Source: Burkholderiales bacterium | GTDB lineage: Bacteria > Pseudomonadota > Gammaproteobacteria > Burkholderiales > Nitrosomonadaceae | Assembly (NCBI GenBank): GCA_024235735.1 | Contig: JACKLU010000002.1 | Coordinates: 248,001-312,000, forward strand | Direction of reading: 5' to 3' | Length of the DNA: 64,000 bases | Shown here: positions 1 through 8,986 of the stretch, piece after piece | Numbering within the stretch: the stretch's first letter is position 1 | Layout of the letters: every line of letters begins with the position of its first letter | Position numbers and translations under genes: made by a program | The notes under the pieces: generated by a model | The model's input: only the letters and a program-made list of their open reading frames with translations | What the model was told of the DNA's origin: nothing | The model's database searches: none

Positions 1-739
1 CCAGCCCCAGCATTTCCAGGATACGTATATACATCCAGCCGATATCAAACTCATACCATTTGTTGGATAATCGCGCGGATGTTGCATATGCATGATGATT
101 ATTGTGCAGTTCTTCGCCGCCGATCAAAATACCCCAAGGAACGATATTACGGCTTGCATCTTCAGCCTGAAAATTGCGATATCCCCAGTAATGTCCTATA
201 CCATTAATTACGCCTGCGGCGAAAATAGGCGTCCAGAGCATTTGAATCGCCCAGATGGTCAGGCCGATGGGGCCAAACAAAATGACATTAATGATCAACA
301 TCAACGCGATACCTTTTGCGCTGTGTTTGGTGTAGATATTACGCTCGACCCAATCGTCAGGAGTACCATAACCATAGCGCTCCATTGTTTCTTTATTTTT
401 GGATTCTATACGATAAAGCTCGGCGCCCTCTGCTAAGACTTTCTTGATACCATAGATCATCGGACTATGTGGATCATCAACCGTCTCACATTTGGCATGA
501 TGCTTACGATGAACGGCTGTCCACTCTTTTGTTACCATTCCCGTTGTCAACCACAGCCAGAAACGAAAAAAATGACTTGGAATCGGATGCAATTCAAGAG
601 CTCTATGCGCAGAGTGGCGGTGCAAGTATATGGTGATACTGGCAATCGATATATGCGTGAGAACGAGTGTCACAACGACATATCCCCACCATGGCATATC
701 AATTACACCTGAAATTAAACTAAGAAAATCTGAAAACAT
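1..739 (-). CDS. Fatty acid (acyl-CoA/acyl-lipid) desaturase, partial
   Basis: A membrane di-iron desaturase that would put a cis double bond into a saturated acyl chain. Reading the minus strand from an ATG at 739 gives about 246 codons, open to the window edge, so the C-terminus is missing. All three histidine boxes are visible: HRHSAH near residue 40, HRKHHA near 80 and HNNHHA near 220. Hydrophobic segments lie between them, as in the family. An AAGGA sequence sits 7-10 bases before the ATG. The gene is transcribed leftwards and alone. Family assignment is secure; whether the substrate is acyl-CoA or acyl-lipid cannot be told. Confidence 0.93.
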   Translation of the reverse strand, partial: MFSDFLSLISGVIDMPWWGYVVVTLVLTHISIASITIYLHRHSAHRALELHPIPSHFFRFWLWLTTGMVTKEWTAVHRKHHAKCETVDDPHSPMIYGIKKVLAEGAELYRIESKNKETMERYGYGTPDDWVERNIYTKHSAKGIALMLIINVILFGPIGLTIWAIQMLWTPIFAAGVINGIGHYWGYRNFQAEDASRNIVPWGILIGGEELHNNHHAYATSARLSNKWYEFDIGWMYIRILEMLGL

Positions 740-1214
740 ATGACTATTTTCCTTCTAAAAGCCTGTGATTTCTATAGGCAAATATGTTAAAACAAAATAC
801 CAGCATGCGCTAAACTCGGCGCTTATGCTATCAGGACCAACTTACATTTGAAACAAAACTAGAATTTCCCAGAAAAGCCAATTTCTTCATAAATTTATAT
901 AGCGAAATGAATGCTGCTGAGACAATAATTATGACTCGTTTATCCGATAATTCAATAATTTTATATCTTAGCATTATACAAACTATAACTGTAAATATTT
1001 GTCACCCCATTTTAGTCCAACTGAAAAATAGAAACCCATGTTTCAGTTACTTAAGATGTATCGTAATTATTCAGCCTTATTTGACAAGGCGTTTGATTAT
1101 TCTGTCGTTTCGAGCGGTAGCGAGAAATCTTGAGCGTTTATTAATGCGCCCAAAACCCAAGATTCCTCGCGCTGCCCGGAATGACAAAGTGCGCTGAATA
1201 GTTACGATGTATCA
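740..1214. other. AT-rich intergenic region with one REP-like hairpin
   Basis: No coding signal is visible. The left part must hold the promoter of the leftward desaturase gene. The right part (1102-1189) is an imperfect inverted repeat listed separately. Short open frames here look random. Confidence 0.6.
1102..1189. repeat. REP/MITE-like imperfect inverted repeat
   Basis: Two arms of about 33 bases face each other across a loop of about 22 bases. The left arm contains GCGAGAAATCTTGAG and the right arm, reverse-complemented, contains GCGAGGAATCTTGGG. Both outer ends carry GTCRTTYCGRGC. This is the usual look of a dispersed extragenic palindrome in a proteobacterial genome. It lies just downstream of rluE. 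That other copies exist in the genome is inference. Confidence 0.6.
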
Positions 1215-1763
1215 TTATAAAATATCCAATATCCGCCAATCACCTGGCGCAAGATTTTTTATGGTGTAATGACCAACCGCGAAGCGTATTAAGCGTAATG
1301 TCGGATAACCTACGGCAGCAGTCATGCGACGTACCTGGCGGTTTTTTCCTTCTTTAAGAATCAGTTCTAACCATGTCGTTGGTATATATTTTCTTACACG
1401 AACGGGGGGCATTCTCGGCCAAAGATTTTCCGGTTGTTCTATCACAGTGACGCTTGCAGGTTGTGTAGCCTGATGATTTCGTATCAAGACACCAACGCGC
1501 AACTGCTGCAGCGCATCAGGCGTTGGAATTCCTTCAACCTGCACCCAATAGAGTTTGGGAAGTTTGAACTTTGGATTGCTGATTCTGTGCTGCAAACGCC
1601 CGTCATTGGTGAGCAAAACCAGACCTTCACTGTCAGTATCCAATCGACCGGCAGGATAGAAACCGGATAGAGGAATGTATTGCTTGAGTGATGCGTGCCC
1701 GGATAACGGGGTAAACTGACAGATCACCCCATAGGGTTTATTGAACAGAATCAATTGTGACAT
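1215..1763 (-). CDS. rluE: 23S rRNA pseudouridine synthase, RluE type
   Basis: A 182-residue RsuA/RluB/E/F-family enzyme that isomerises a uridine of 23S rRNA (U2457 in E. coli for RluE). The catalytic motif GRLDTDSEGL spans residues 39-48, with Asp42 as nucleophile. The N-terminus LILFNKPYGV and the later GKNRQVRRM motif are typical of the family. It lacks an N-terminal S4 domain, which fits RluE rather than RsuA or RluB. It ends the long leftward gene run after the DUF167 gene, with a 75-base gap, and is followed by the REP-like hairpin. Family is sure; the exact target base is inferred from length and domain content. Confidence 0.9.
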   Translation of the reverse strand: MSQLILFNKPYGVICQFTPLSGHASLKQYIPLSGFYPAGRLDTDSEGLVLLTNDGRLQHRISNPKFKLPKLYWVQVEGIPTPDALQQLRVGVLIRNHQATQPASVTVIEQPENLWPRMPPVRVRKYIPTTWLELILKEGKNRQVRRMTAAVGYPTLRLIRFAVGHYTIKNLAPGDWRILDIL

Positions 1764-1838
1764 GCGATTCTCAGAAATTGATTGCAGTAATTTGCCGGAT
1801 ATTGGCGTCCGAATATCAAATACACGAAACCTGAAGTG

Positions 1839-2126
1839 TTAACCTTGAAATAAGGTATCTGGAGCATGTCTGGCCTGTAGTATCGCTACAACCTTGTGTC
1901 TTGATTTTGCACCCTGTTTGAGCAGGACCTGATTACTTGGCACCTCAAAACAGTCTGCGAGATAATTTAATAACGCTGTATTAGCTTTACCTGCGAGCGG
2001 TGCGGCAGCAATTTTTATTTTCAGAGCATCGCCATGCAAACCGACTACTTCAGTGCGTTTTGCGCCCGGCTGAACATATACTGTCAGAATGAAAACACCA
2101 TCACCTTCACTACGAAACCAATTCAT
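1839..2126 (-). CDS. DUF167 (YggU family) protein
   Basis: A 95-residue protein with the YggU/DUF167 pattern: a beta-rich start, VQPGAKRTEV, then KIKIAAAPLAGKAN and a C-terminal GAKSRHKVV. The family is small, cytosolic and without an established reaction. It is commonly encoded right after yggT, as here (17-base gap), and near proC. Full length for the family. Function unknown. Confidence 0.9.
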   Translation of the reverse strand: MNWFRSEGDGVFILTVYVQPGAKRTEVVGLHGDALKIKIAAAPLAGKANTALLNYLADCFEVPSNQVLLKQGAKSRHKVVAILQARHAPDTLFQG

Positions 2127-2143
2127 CAGACGTAAAGGAACTG

Positions 2144-2719
2144 TTAATTCAGCATTGACCTGAACTCCATATTGACGCCAGTGATTACCATCAGCAACAA
2201 CTGGATAACTATAAGCGCAAACAACGGAGAAAGATCGACGTTGGCGATAGGTGGAATACGTCTGCGAAAGACAGCAAGAAAAGGTTGTGTAAACGCATTC
2301 AGCAATGGTGCAATCGGACTATAGGGATTGATCCAGGAAACCACAGCTTGTGCAATAATCATGAACAACACGATATACAGTGTAGTTCTGATAATTTCAA
2401 TGATACTCATCAAGCCGATGACACCCGCAGCAGTAACCATGTTGTTACTGAAATCGTGCCCCTGGCTAGAATACACTGCTACAAGAATAATGCACTCAAC
2501 CAGCCAGGCCAGAATCAAGGTCGACAAATCCAGACCTTTCCATCCAGGAATAAAGCGGCGCGCTGGACGAACGATAAAATCAGTTACTGCGATCAGAAAC
2601 TGTGAAATGTTGTTGTAGTAGGGTACGCGTAGTAATTGGAAATAAAAGCGTAATAGTAGCGCCAAGGAAAAAAGACCCAGTAGCGTGTCAACTAGAAAAA
2701 TCAATATGTCGCCTGTCAC
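2144..2719 (-). CDS. YggT family integral membrane protein
   Basis: A 191-residue membrane protein with two repeated YggT units, each made of two hydrophobic helices. Examples of the pattern are LLRFYFQLLRVPYYN and RPARRFIPGWKGLDLS, and again AQAVVSWINPYSPIAP. The family lies next to proC and DUF167 genes in many proteobacteria. It has been linked to osmotic or potassium stress and cell-envelope processes, but no mechanism is fixed. It lies 85 bases downstream of proC and 17 bases upstream of the DUF167 gene, so it is probably co-transcribed. Confidence 0.9.
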   Translation of the reverse strand: MTGDILIFLVDTLLGLFSLALLLRFYFQLLRVPYYNNISQFLIAVTDFIVRPARRFIPGWKGLDLSTLILAWLVECIILVAVYSSQGHDFSNNMVTAAGVIGLMSIIEIIRTTLYIVLFMIIAQAVVSWINPYSPIAPLLNAFTQPFLAVFRRRIPPIANVDLSPLFALIVIQLLLMVITGVNMEFRSMLN

Positions 2720-2804
2720 TTGTCGTTCCCTTCAAAACTGTTATAAATGGGCATTTTCTGAATTCAAGAATACCAATGACTGTATGCTTTTGTTATTTAA
2801 GTTT

Positions 2805-3644
2805 TTACATTTTACTGTATTCATCGCTCATTTCTTTTGAGCGCGCGTAAGATGCTTCAATTGCAGTAACGATGGAATTTTTGACATTGCCATCTTCCAT
2901 TGATTGAATGGCTTTCTGCGTTGTTCCACCTTTTGACGTTACCTTCTCCCGTAACACCGATACATCTTCCTGATTTTCACTGGCCAATTTGATTGCTCCA
3001 AGGAAAGTCTGCAAGCTCAATTGCCTGGACTGCTCCAACGTCAATCCTAATTTTATCCCTGCTTGCTGCATGGATTCAATAAAATAAAATACATAAGCGG
3101 GTCCGCTGCCGGATATGGCCGTTACCGTGTGCAGCATCTCCTCGTCATCCACCCAGAAAACTGTTCCGACTGCGCTCAAGATAGACTCGGCAGAACGACG
3201 GTCCAGTTCGCTGGTTACCGGCGTGGCATAAAGTCCTGTTACGCCCGCACGGACAAAAGAGGGCGTATTGGGCATTGCACGAATGACACGTGGATAGCCA
3301 TCCAGCCAACGCATGATGTCAATGACGCGTATACCCGCCGCAATAGAAATAATCAGATGGTGTTTCAGCAGACCAGCAATATGCTGCGCTATTGTTTGTA
3401 TTTGCTGTGGTTTAACGGCCAACACAATAACATTCAGTTCATTTTCCTTGCCAAACTGTGATATTCCATCGGTCAAATCAGACATTACGCTTATGCCAAA
3501 CGTTTCTTTAATGCGATTTCGGCGTTCAGGATCAATTTCTACGACATTAATCTGTCCGGCGCTGTAGCCCTGTTGTAGCAATCCGCTGATCAAAGCGGAA
3601 GCCATATTGCCTCCGCCGATAAATGTGATTTTAATTTTTTCCAC
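2805..3644 (-). CDS. proC: Pyrroline-5-carboxylate reductase
   Basis: A 279-residue enzyme that reduces 1-pyrroline-5-carboxylate to L-proline with NAD(P)H, the last step of proline synthesis. The nucleotide-binding stretch ITFIGGGNMASALISGL is at residues 6-22. The C-terminal dimerisation and substrate part contains ITAISGSGPAYVFYFIESM and later VTSKGGTTQKAI, the family signature. Length is normal. It lies 30 bases after mutM and before yggT on the minus strand. Confidence 0.96.
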   Translation of the reverse strand: MEKIKITFIGGGNMASALISGLLQQGYSAGQINVVEIDPERRNRIKETFGISVMSDLTDGISQFGKENELNVIVLAVKPQQIQTIAQHIAGLLKHHLIISIAAGIRVIDIMRWLDGYPRVIRAMPNTPSFVRAGVTGLYATPVTSELDRRSAESILSAVGTVFWVDDEEMLHTVTAISGSGPAYVFYFIESMQQAGIKLGLTLEQSRQLSLQTFLGAIKLASENQEDVSVLREKVTSKGGTTQKAIQSMEDGNVKNSIVTAIEASYARSKEMSDEYSKM

Positions 3645-3674
3645 GTTCTTTCCGTTCGTATTTTATACCTGTTT

Positions 3675-4502
3675 TTAATGCTGGCAATCAGGGCAATAAA
3701 AGCTGGACCGCTGGTTTTGTCTGATTTGCCTGATTGCTGTATGACAAGTCCGGCAAGGCAGTCCTGCACGTCCATACACCCAGTAGTGCTGCTGAAAATA
3801 ACCTGGATTGCCATTGGCATGCGCAAAATCACGCAAACTGCTTCCGCCAGCATGAATGGCTTTTTGCAGTACTGTTTGCACTTCCCGTACAAGCTTACCG
3901 TAACGGCGAAGCCCTATTCTGCCAATAGCAACGGATGGATGAATGCCGGCTTGAAACAGTGCTTCATTAGCATAAATATTTCCCACACCGACAACAACAT
4001 GACTATTCATCAGCATTGTCTTAATGCTTGATTTCCTGCCGCGCGACTGTTTGTACAATCTTTCCGCGTTAAAGTCTTCGGATATTGGCTCAGGTCCCAA
4101 ATCACGCAATAGCGGGTGTTGCAGAACGTCGCCCTGGTGCCATAAAACAGCGCCAAAACGACGTGGATCCCGCATTCGCATTACAACTCGATTTTCAGTA
4201 ATCAAATCAAAATGATCATGCATACCCGGAGCGTTCACAGCCGGATTGTCACGCGTTAAAATTCGAAGACTGCCGGACATGCCCAAATGAATAATTAATG
4301 TCCCGGTATCGACAATAAATAATAGATATTTTCCCCGCCGCATAATCGTTTGAATTTGTTGACCACGCAGCACAGCATCAAGACATTCCGGAACTGGCCA
4401 GCGTAATTTTCTGTTTCGTACAATAATGGCTGTAATATGATGTTGTTCCAGATACGGCGCGATGCCGTTCCGGGTCACCTCAACCTCTGGCAATTCTGGC
4501 AT
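3675..4502 (-). CDS. mutM: Formamidopyrimidine-DNA glycosylase (Fpg/MutM)
   Basis: A 275-residue base-excision repair enzyme that removes 8-oxoguanine and FapyG and nicks the abasic site. The N-terminus is MPELPEVEV, giving the catalytic Pro2 and Glu3 after Met removal. Lys58 sits in MRRGKYLLF. A C-terminal zinc finger reads CRTC and CPDC, separated by 16 residues, and the H2TH region precedes it. All catalytic parts are intact. It is 26 bases downstream of the DUF4340 gene. Confidence 0.97.
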   Translation of the reverse strand: MPELPEVEVTRNGIAPYLEQHHITAIIVRNRKLRWPVPECLDAVLRGQQIQTIMRRGKYLLFIVDTGTLIIHLGMSGSLRILTRDNPAVNAPGMHDHFDLITENRVVMRMRDPRRFGAVLWHQGDVLQHPLLRDLGPEPISEDFNAERLYKQSRGRKSSIKTMLMNSHVVVGVGNIYANEALFQAGIHPSVAIGRIGLRRYGKLVREVQTVLQKAIHAGGSSLRDFAHANGNPGYFQQHYWVYGRAGLPCRTCHTAIRQIRQNQRSSFYCPDCQH

Positions 4503-4528
4503 AAAACAGTCTTCAGAATGTTGAAATT

Positions 4529-5383
4529 TTATTCTAAACCGTAGAGATCCAGCAGCTGTCGGTTTATTGGGTGAGGAAAGAAATAACCAACCTGTTCATC
4601 GTTACGAAAAATTATCGCGCCATTATCGTCTTCCAGTGCACTGAACTGAATTATTCCGCCGTTCTGAAGTGTTAATCTCGCGACCGGATAGGCTGCCGAT
4701 CGCTTATGCTGGTCCATAATCAATTCCGACGCCTGACTGGAATGCCATAGTTGCACCCAGCGATTCAACAATTCCGCCGTCAGATGCTCACCCATACGCC
4801 CATTAACCCGCCACCCATCGACCTGAGCGCCCTCATGTTTCAGCAAAAAATCACGAAACTCAAACGCAACTGGTATTTCCTTCTCATTCAGTAATTGCAT
4901 GCTAACGATATCGAGCGGTTTAACCGGTATCCATATGGCATATTGCGGTGACACCAGATAAACATGCTGATTGATGGTCAGATACTGTTCATTTATCGTA
5001 GGCGCTAATCTGCCAAAGGCAAAATAATCATCATCCAGGTATACTTCAATAAGCGGATTATCCAGATTAAACTCTTCACTGTTGGTCAGGGGGTAACGCT
5101 GCCGGCTGTTGGCTGACAGGATATTCAATATTTTTCCAACTAATACTTCATCAGCACGAGCATGATAAGGCGATGATAAATACCAGCTACCTCCAAGGCG
5201 TTGCAAAATGATTTCTTCATCATGGCGAATAATGCGAACGTTTTGTACCGTATCGGGGTCACGCAAGGAAATCTGAAATGCCGCATCGGATTCAGGCTGA
5301 AATTGAGGCGTCAAATAAAGAAATATTGCCAGACCAATAATGGTCGCCAGCATGATCAGATTGAGCTGTGAATGATACGTCAT
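4529..5383 (-). CDS. DUF4340 domain-containing protein
   Basis: A 284-residue protein with one N-terminal membrane anchor (LIMLATIIGLAIFLYL) followed by an extracytoplasmic domain of the DUF4340 type, seen in patterns such as RLGGSWYLSSP and YFFPHPINRQLLDLYGLE. DUF4340 genes usually follow GldG-like ABC accessory genes, and here the start is only 4 bases after the GldG-like stop. It is likely a periplasmic-side part of the ABC complex encoded at 5388-8473. The exact role is unknown. Confidence 0.8.
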   Translation of the reverse strand: MTYHSQLNLIMLATIIGLAIFLYLTPQFQPESDAAFQISLRDPDTVQNVRIIRHDEEIILQRLGGSWYLSSPYHARADEVLVGKILNILSANSRQRYPLTNSEEFNLDNPLIEVYLDDDYFAFGRLAPTINEQYLTINQHVYLVSPQYAIWIPVKPLDIVSMQLLNEKEIPVAFEFRDFLLKHEGAQVDGWRVNGRMGEHLTAELLNRWVQLWHSSQASELIMDQHKRSAAYPVARLTLQNGGIIQFSALEDDNGAIIFRNDEQVGYFFPHPINRQLLDLYGLE

Positions 5384-5387
5384 ATTT

Positions 5388-6746
5388 TTATTTGCTCCTT
5401 TTCCGGCGCCACCAGATCACAACACCGCAAATCAGAAACACGCCCGGTAAAATAAATAAAAAAACGATAACCATGCCGCTAAGCGCGGTTTCGCTGAAAG
5501 CAAGCTGGTTGTCCATTGTGGCGCGAGGTTGGATACTTACCAGATCTTCGTCACCCGTCAGCCAGTTAATCATATTGATACCGAAATCCAGATTGTTGCC
5601 ATTACCCAAGTAACTATTCGCCAGAAAATGTCCGCTACCGACAACAACAATCCGCTGTTCCCTGTGATCAACTTGACGCGTCAGTGCAACCGCGATGGTG
5701 ACGGGGCCGGCAATATCTTCGCTTTCATCAAAGGTTATCGCATCATCGAGTGAGCCGCTTTCCACCCAGCCGTTCGGAGCCACATCAACCAGTGGAATGG
5801 TTTTCCATTCGTCATTTTCATTAAAGGCGATCTGGCGCGCAAAAGGAAATATGGTGATATAGTCAAAGTGTTGCGTTATCGCATGTTGCCCGTAAATGGC
5901 GCCCAATGCAAAGGTAGCGGGTGCTTTCAGTTGTTCGGCCTGCGGATCGACAACAACGCCGGGTGTCAGCACAAGGCGCAGCTTCTCCGTCAATGCAAGC
6001 AGGCCACGCAAGGATTCTTGATCAACCAGCCATAATAAGTTCCCGCCACGGTCGACATAGTGTAGTAGCTTGTCCACTTCTCCGGGCATCAAGTCGACTT
6101 GTGGCGAAGCGATAAGCAGCACATCCGTATTCGCCGGGATATCCGGTGTTAACGCCAGATTAAGCGGTTGACTGACAAAACCGTTCACAGTCAGCTGTCT
6201 GCCAAAATCACCCAAATCAAAATTGGCATTACCGTCCAGACTACGTTCGCCATGGCCGCTCAACGCCATAATCAATCTTTCTTCCGGTCGCGCAAGGCGC
6301 ATCAATAACTGCGTGAAAGCCTGCTCGTTAATTGTTGTCAAATGGGCTCGTCTCTGTTGATAATAAATAACCATTTCGCCATTCACTTTTACCCCGGCGT
6401 CTTTGGTCAGACGTGGTTGTTCAACAGGGTCGATAAATGTCAGCGAAAGATCAGGTTTAATTCGCTGGTACAGTTGCATAAAATTATGAATAATGTCACG
6501 CACATCGCCATACTGCGCATGCTTTTCGGTTGCATAAGCAGTAACTTGAATCGGGCTTTTCATTTTTTGCAATATATCAATGCTGGTTTGACTGAGCGTA
6601 TTGCGGCCGTTCTGGCTGATGTCCCATTGCTGTTGTGTTTCAAGCGCAAGATAACCCAGCAACACAAACAAAAACAGTAACAGGGCAACGAAAGTACCGT
6701 GCTGTATTTTCTGTTGAAGACGAAATTTTTTGCTGGAAATTGTCAT
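5388..6746 (-). CDS. GldG-like ABC transporter accessory protein
   Basis: A 452-residue membrane protein with an N-terminal helix (residues about 17-36, TFVALLLFLFVLLGYLAL), a large extracytoplasmic part and a C-terminal helix (VIVFLFILPGVFLICGVVIW). The family occurs with GldF/GldA-type transporters. The middle contains the ABC_transp_aux-like segment with LIMALSGHGERSL and LLIASPQVDLMPGEVDKL. It lies between the permease (5-base gap) and the DUF4340 gene (4-base gap), so this is one complex. In Bacteroidetes these genes affect gliding; here the substrate is unknown. Confidence 0.85.
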   Translation of the reverse strand: MTISSKKFRLQQKIQHGTFVALLLFLFVLLGYLALETQQQWDISQNGRNTLSQTSIDILQKMKSPIQVTAYATEKHAQYGDVRDIIHNFMQLYQRIKPDLSLTFIDPVEQPRLTKDAGVKVNGEMVIYYQQRRAHLTTINEQAFTQLLMRLARPEERLIMALSGHGERSLDGNANFDLGDFGRQLTVNGFVSQPLNLALTPDIPANTDVLLIASPQVDLMPGEVDKLLHYVDRGGNLLWLVDQESLRGLLALTEKLRLVLTPGVVVDPQAEQLKAPATFALGAIYGQHAITQHFDYITIFPFARQIAFNENDEWKTIPLVDVAPNGWVESGSLDDAITFDESEDIAGPVTIAVALTRQVDHREQRIVVVGSGHFLANSYLGNGNNLDFGINMINWLTGDEDLVSIQPRATMDNQLAFSETALSGMVIVFLFILPGVFLICGVVIWWRRKRSK

Positions 6747-6751
6747 GAATG

Positions 6752-7498
6752 CTACCGGTGCAACCGATCTCCATCCAGGTGGCGAATGGTTAATACAATG
6801 AAGAATAGCGTGAATAAAACGAGATAAGCTATGCTGAAGGAATCCAGCAATCCGCTATTAAACTGTTTGAAATGTTTCAGCAAGGAAAAATAGTGAATCC
6901 AGCTTCCTTGATCACTTTCCAGCATATCCAGTACCCAAAAGCACAATAAGATTCCCAGGGTTCCCAATGCAGCGATAGCAGGTTGCGTGGTCAGACTAGA
7001 AATATAAAGCCCTAAAGCAACAAAGCAGCATGTCACCAAAAATAATCCTGATACATTACTGATCAACAGTCCGGAATCCAGCGTGCCCCCCATTGACAGG
7101 GTAGTAGATAAAATCACGATAAAAATTATCACACCAGCAATAAAAAGCATATGACTGAGAAATTTGCCGATGACAATCTCACTGATAGAAATCGGCGCTG
7201 ACATCAGTAAAATCAGTGTGCGATTTTTACGTTCTTCCGCCAGCAGACGCATTGTCAGTAATGGAACGATCATTAACAGAATTAACGCTGCCATTGCAAA
7301 AACAGGTGTCACAATGATTTCCGTAAAACCGGGGGGATTGGCAATTTGCTGCAATTGCGGCTGCACGTGCAGATAAGCATCCAGGCGACCGAGAAAAACC
7401 CAAGTCAATGCAACTTGCATCAATGCCAGCAGAAACCAGGCCAGCGGTGATACGAACAGAGCTCTTAGTTCTTTGCCGACTATGACGCGGATCATCAA
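6752..7498 (-). CDS. ABC-2 type transporter permease, GldF-like
   Basis: A 248-residue permease with about six hydrophobic helices. The pattern begins VGKELRALFVSPLAWFLLAL and continues with TMRLLAEERKNRTLILLMSAP, both typical of ABC-2/GldF permeases. It would form the membrane channel for the ATPase at 7739-8473 and the GldG-like protein. The ATPase gene is separated from it by 240 bases filled by a MITE-like insertion, which is unusual for this gene pair. Confidence 0.9.
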   Translation of the reverse strand: MMIRVIVGKELRALFVSPLAWFLLALMQVALTWVFLGRLDAYLHVQPQLQQIANPPGFTEIIVTPVFAMAALILLMIVPLLTMRLLAEERKNRTLILLMSAPISISEIVIGKFLSHMLFIAGVIIFIVILSTTLSMGGTLDSGLLISNVSGLFLVTCCFVALGLYISSLTTQPAIAALGTLGILLCFWVLDMLESDQGSWIHYFSLLKHFKQFNSGLLDSFSIAYLVLFTLFFIVLTIRHLDGDRLHR

Positions 7499-7510
7499 AC
7501 ATGCTCCCTT

Positions 7511-7726
7511 CTAACAGGACGTTGAGAAATTATCTGCGTTGCCGCTGCGGCGTTAAAAATAGACTCAGAATGCTCATTTATCATGCATAAACTCCGCTTT
7601 TTACTCGGCGCAAGCACTTCGCTCCGCGGGTCAGTCTCCTTATGGCTGTTTGCTGCGTTTCGCTTGCATCGTCTGTTTTTGCCAGGCAATCGGCCACCTT
7701 GATCATATTCTTCAACAACCTGCTAA
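7511..7726. repeat. MITE-like element with imperfect terminal inverted repeats
   Basis: The left end reads TAACAGGACGTTGAGAAAT. The right end, reverse-complemented, reads TTAGCAGGTTGTTGAAGAAT; about 15 of 20 positions match. There is no open frame of its own. Its left end inside also carries (on the minus strand) CAACGCAGATAATTT, close to CAACGCAGATTATTT in the element at 52235-52320. It sits between the ATPase and permease genes of one ABC complex. Mobility is inferred from the ends and from the second copy. Confidence 0.6.
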
Positions 7727-7738
7727 TGAAATTTCTTT

Positions 7739-8473
7739 TCATATTTGCGTCAGTTCAGTGAATACAGTTTCCAGATTCGTACCTTTCTTCTGTAATTGTG
7801 CAAGCGTCTGGTCGAAGACGATATGTCCTTTATTCATGATCAATACGCGGTCGCACAAACTTTCCACTTCCGAAAGAATATGCGTGGACAGAATGATACT
7901 GCTCGACAGACCCAGTGTGCGTATCAATTGACGCATTTCACGTATTTGATTCGGATCCAGACCTACTGTAGGTTCGTCCAGAATAATGACATCAGGCTCA
8001 TGAATAACTGCCTGAGCTATGCCGACTCGCTGCTGCAAACCTTTTGACAATGTGCCGATCAGTTGATTGCCTCGTTCAGTCAGTCCGCATTTTTTTTTAC
8101 AGCGTTCAACCGCCTGCACGATAATTTTTTTATCAATCCGATGCAACTGCGCCACGAAAACCAGAAATTCATCTACAGTCATATCCATGTAAAGCGGCGG
8201 TATCTCAGGTAAATAACCCAGATGCGCCTTTGCGGATTCTGGATTATCCAGTAAATCTATCCCGCAGATTTCAATTTTTCCCGAATTGGGCGCGAGATTG
8301 CCTGTGAGCATGTGCATGGTTGTCGATTTGCCCGCGCTATTCGGCCCCAGCAAACCGAGTACTTCGCCTTGCTTGAGTTGTAGCGTAACGTCATGTACAG
8401 CAAAAGTCCCGCTATATGCACGACTCAAATGCTGTGCTGATAAAGTAAATGATGATGCACTATGATCTGTCAC
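7739..8473 (-). CDS. ABC transporter ATP-binding protein, GldA/NodI-like
   Basis: A 244-residue ATPase. Walker A is GLLGPNSAGKSTT near residue 40 (Ser where most have Gly), the signature is TLSKGLQQRVGIAQ, Walker B is DVIILDEPTVGLDP, and the H-loop is ILSTHILSEVE. It would energise export through the GldF-like permease at 6752-7498. It starts the leftward gene run; its promoter must lie in 8474-8986. The substrate is unknown. Confidence 0.92.
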   Translation of the reverse strand: MTDHSASSFTLSAQHLSRAYSGTFAVHDVTLQLKQGEVLGLLGPNSAGKSTTMHMLTGNLAPNSGKIEICGIDLLDNPESAKAHLGYLPEIPPLYMDMTVDEFLVFVAQLHRIDKKIIVQAVERCKKKCGLTERGNQLIGTLSKGLQQRVGIAQAVIHEPDVIILDEPTVGLDPNQIREMRQLIRTLGLSSSIILSTHILSEVESLCDRVLIMNKGHIVFDQTLAQLQKKGTNLETVFTELTQI

Positions 8474-8986
8474 GCCAGAATCCTTACATTTTTACTACAA
8501 TTTTAAGACTGATTAGCTTCAGGAGCAGCCTTTAATCAGTATTTTATAGCACATTGCATTTACGACAGCACACTATTTGGGTGATAGGTATCAGCGCTAT
8601 GGAATCGCATTCCAGGTAATTTTAGTTGAAATTAGATAATATGCGCACCATTAAACTTCTTAGTAGAATTTTTTATAAAATATGAAAATTATACATACAC
8701 AATAAAGTGTATGATTATTACGACACAAAATGCCTAATCAAAGCTTCACTCTCTTTCTTAAGTTGCTCAAGTCATATTTAAAGCTTATATTTATTTCAAC
8801 ATGTTAATGAATCATGTTGTAGATAAGATACACCTCAATTTGACAAAAATCAGCATATAAACTCATAATCGCGTCAGCACATCATACGTGGAAAGAATTT
8901 TAAATGGTGGGACGGCTTTTTACTGTTTGATATTATATTAAACAGTAAATAATCTAAATCTGAAGTTCACTTAAAAGGATAACAGC
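8474..8986. other. Long AT-rich divergent promoter region
   Basis: No gene is visible. It separates the leftward ABC/mutM run from the rightward OmpA-family gene and must hold both promoters. Three perfect short inverted repeats stand out: CATACAC/GTGTATG at 8694-8713, CAACATG/CATGTTG at 8797-8819 and TTTACTGTTT/AAACAGTAAA at 8919-8949. Confidence 0.6.
8919..8949. promoter_or_regulatory. Perfect 10-bp inverted repeat before OmpA-family gene
   Basis: TTTACTGTTT and AAACAGTAAA flank an 11-base AT spacer, 38 bases before the OmpA-family start codon. It could be an operator or a 5'-UTR hairpin that protects an abundant mRNA. No U-tract follows, so it is not a terminator. Function is inferred only from position and symmetry. 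Confidence 0.4.
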
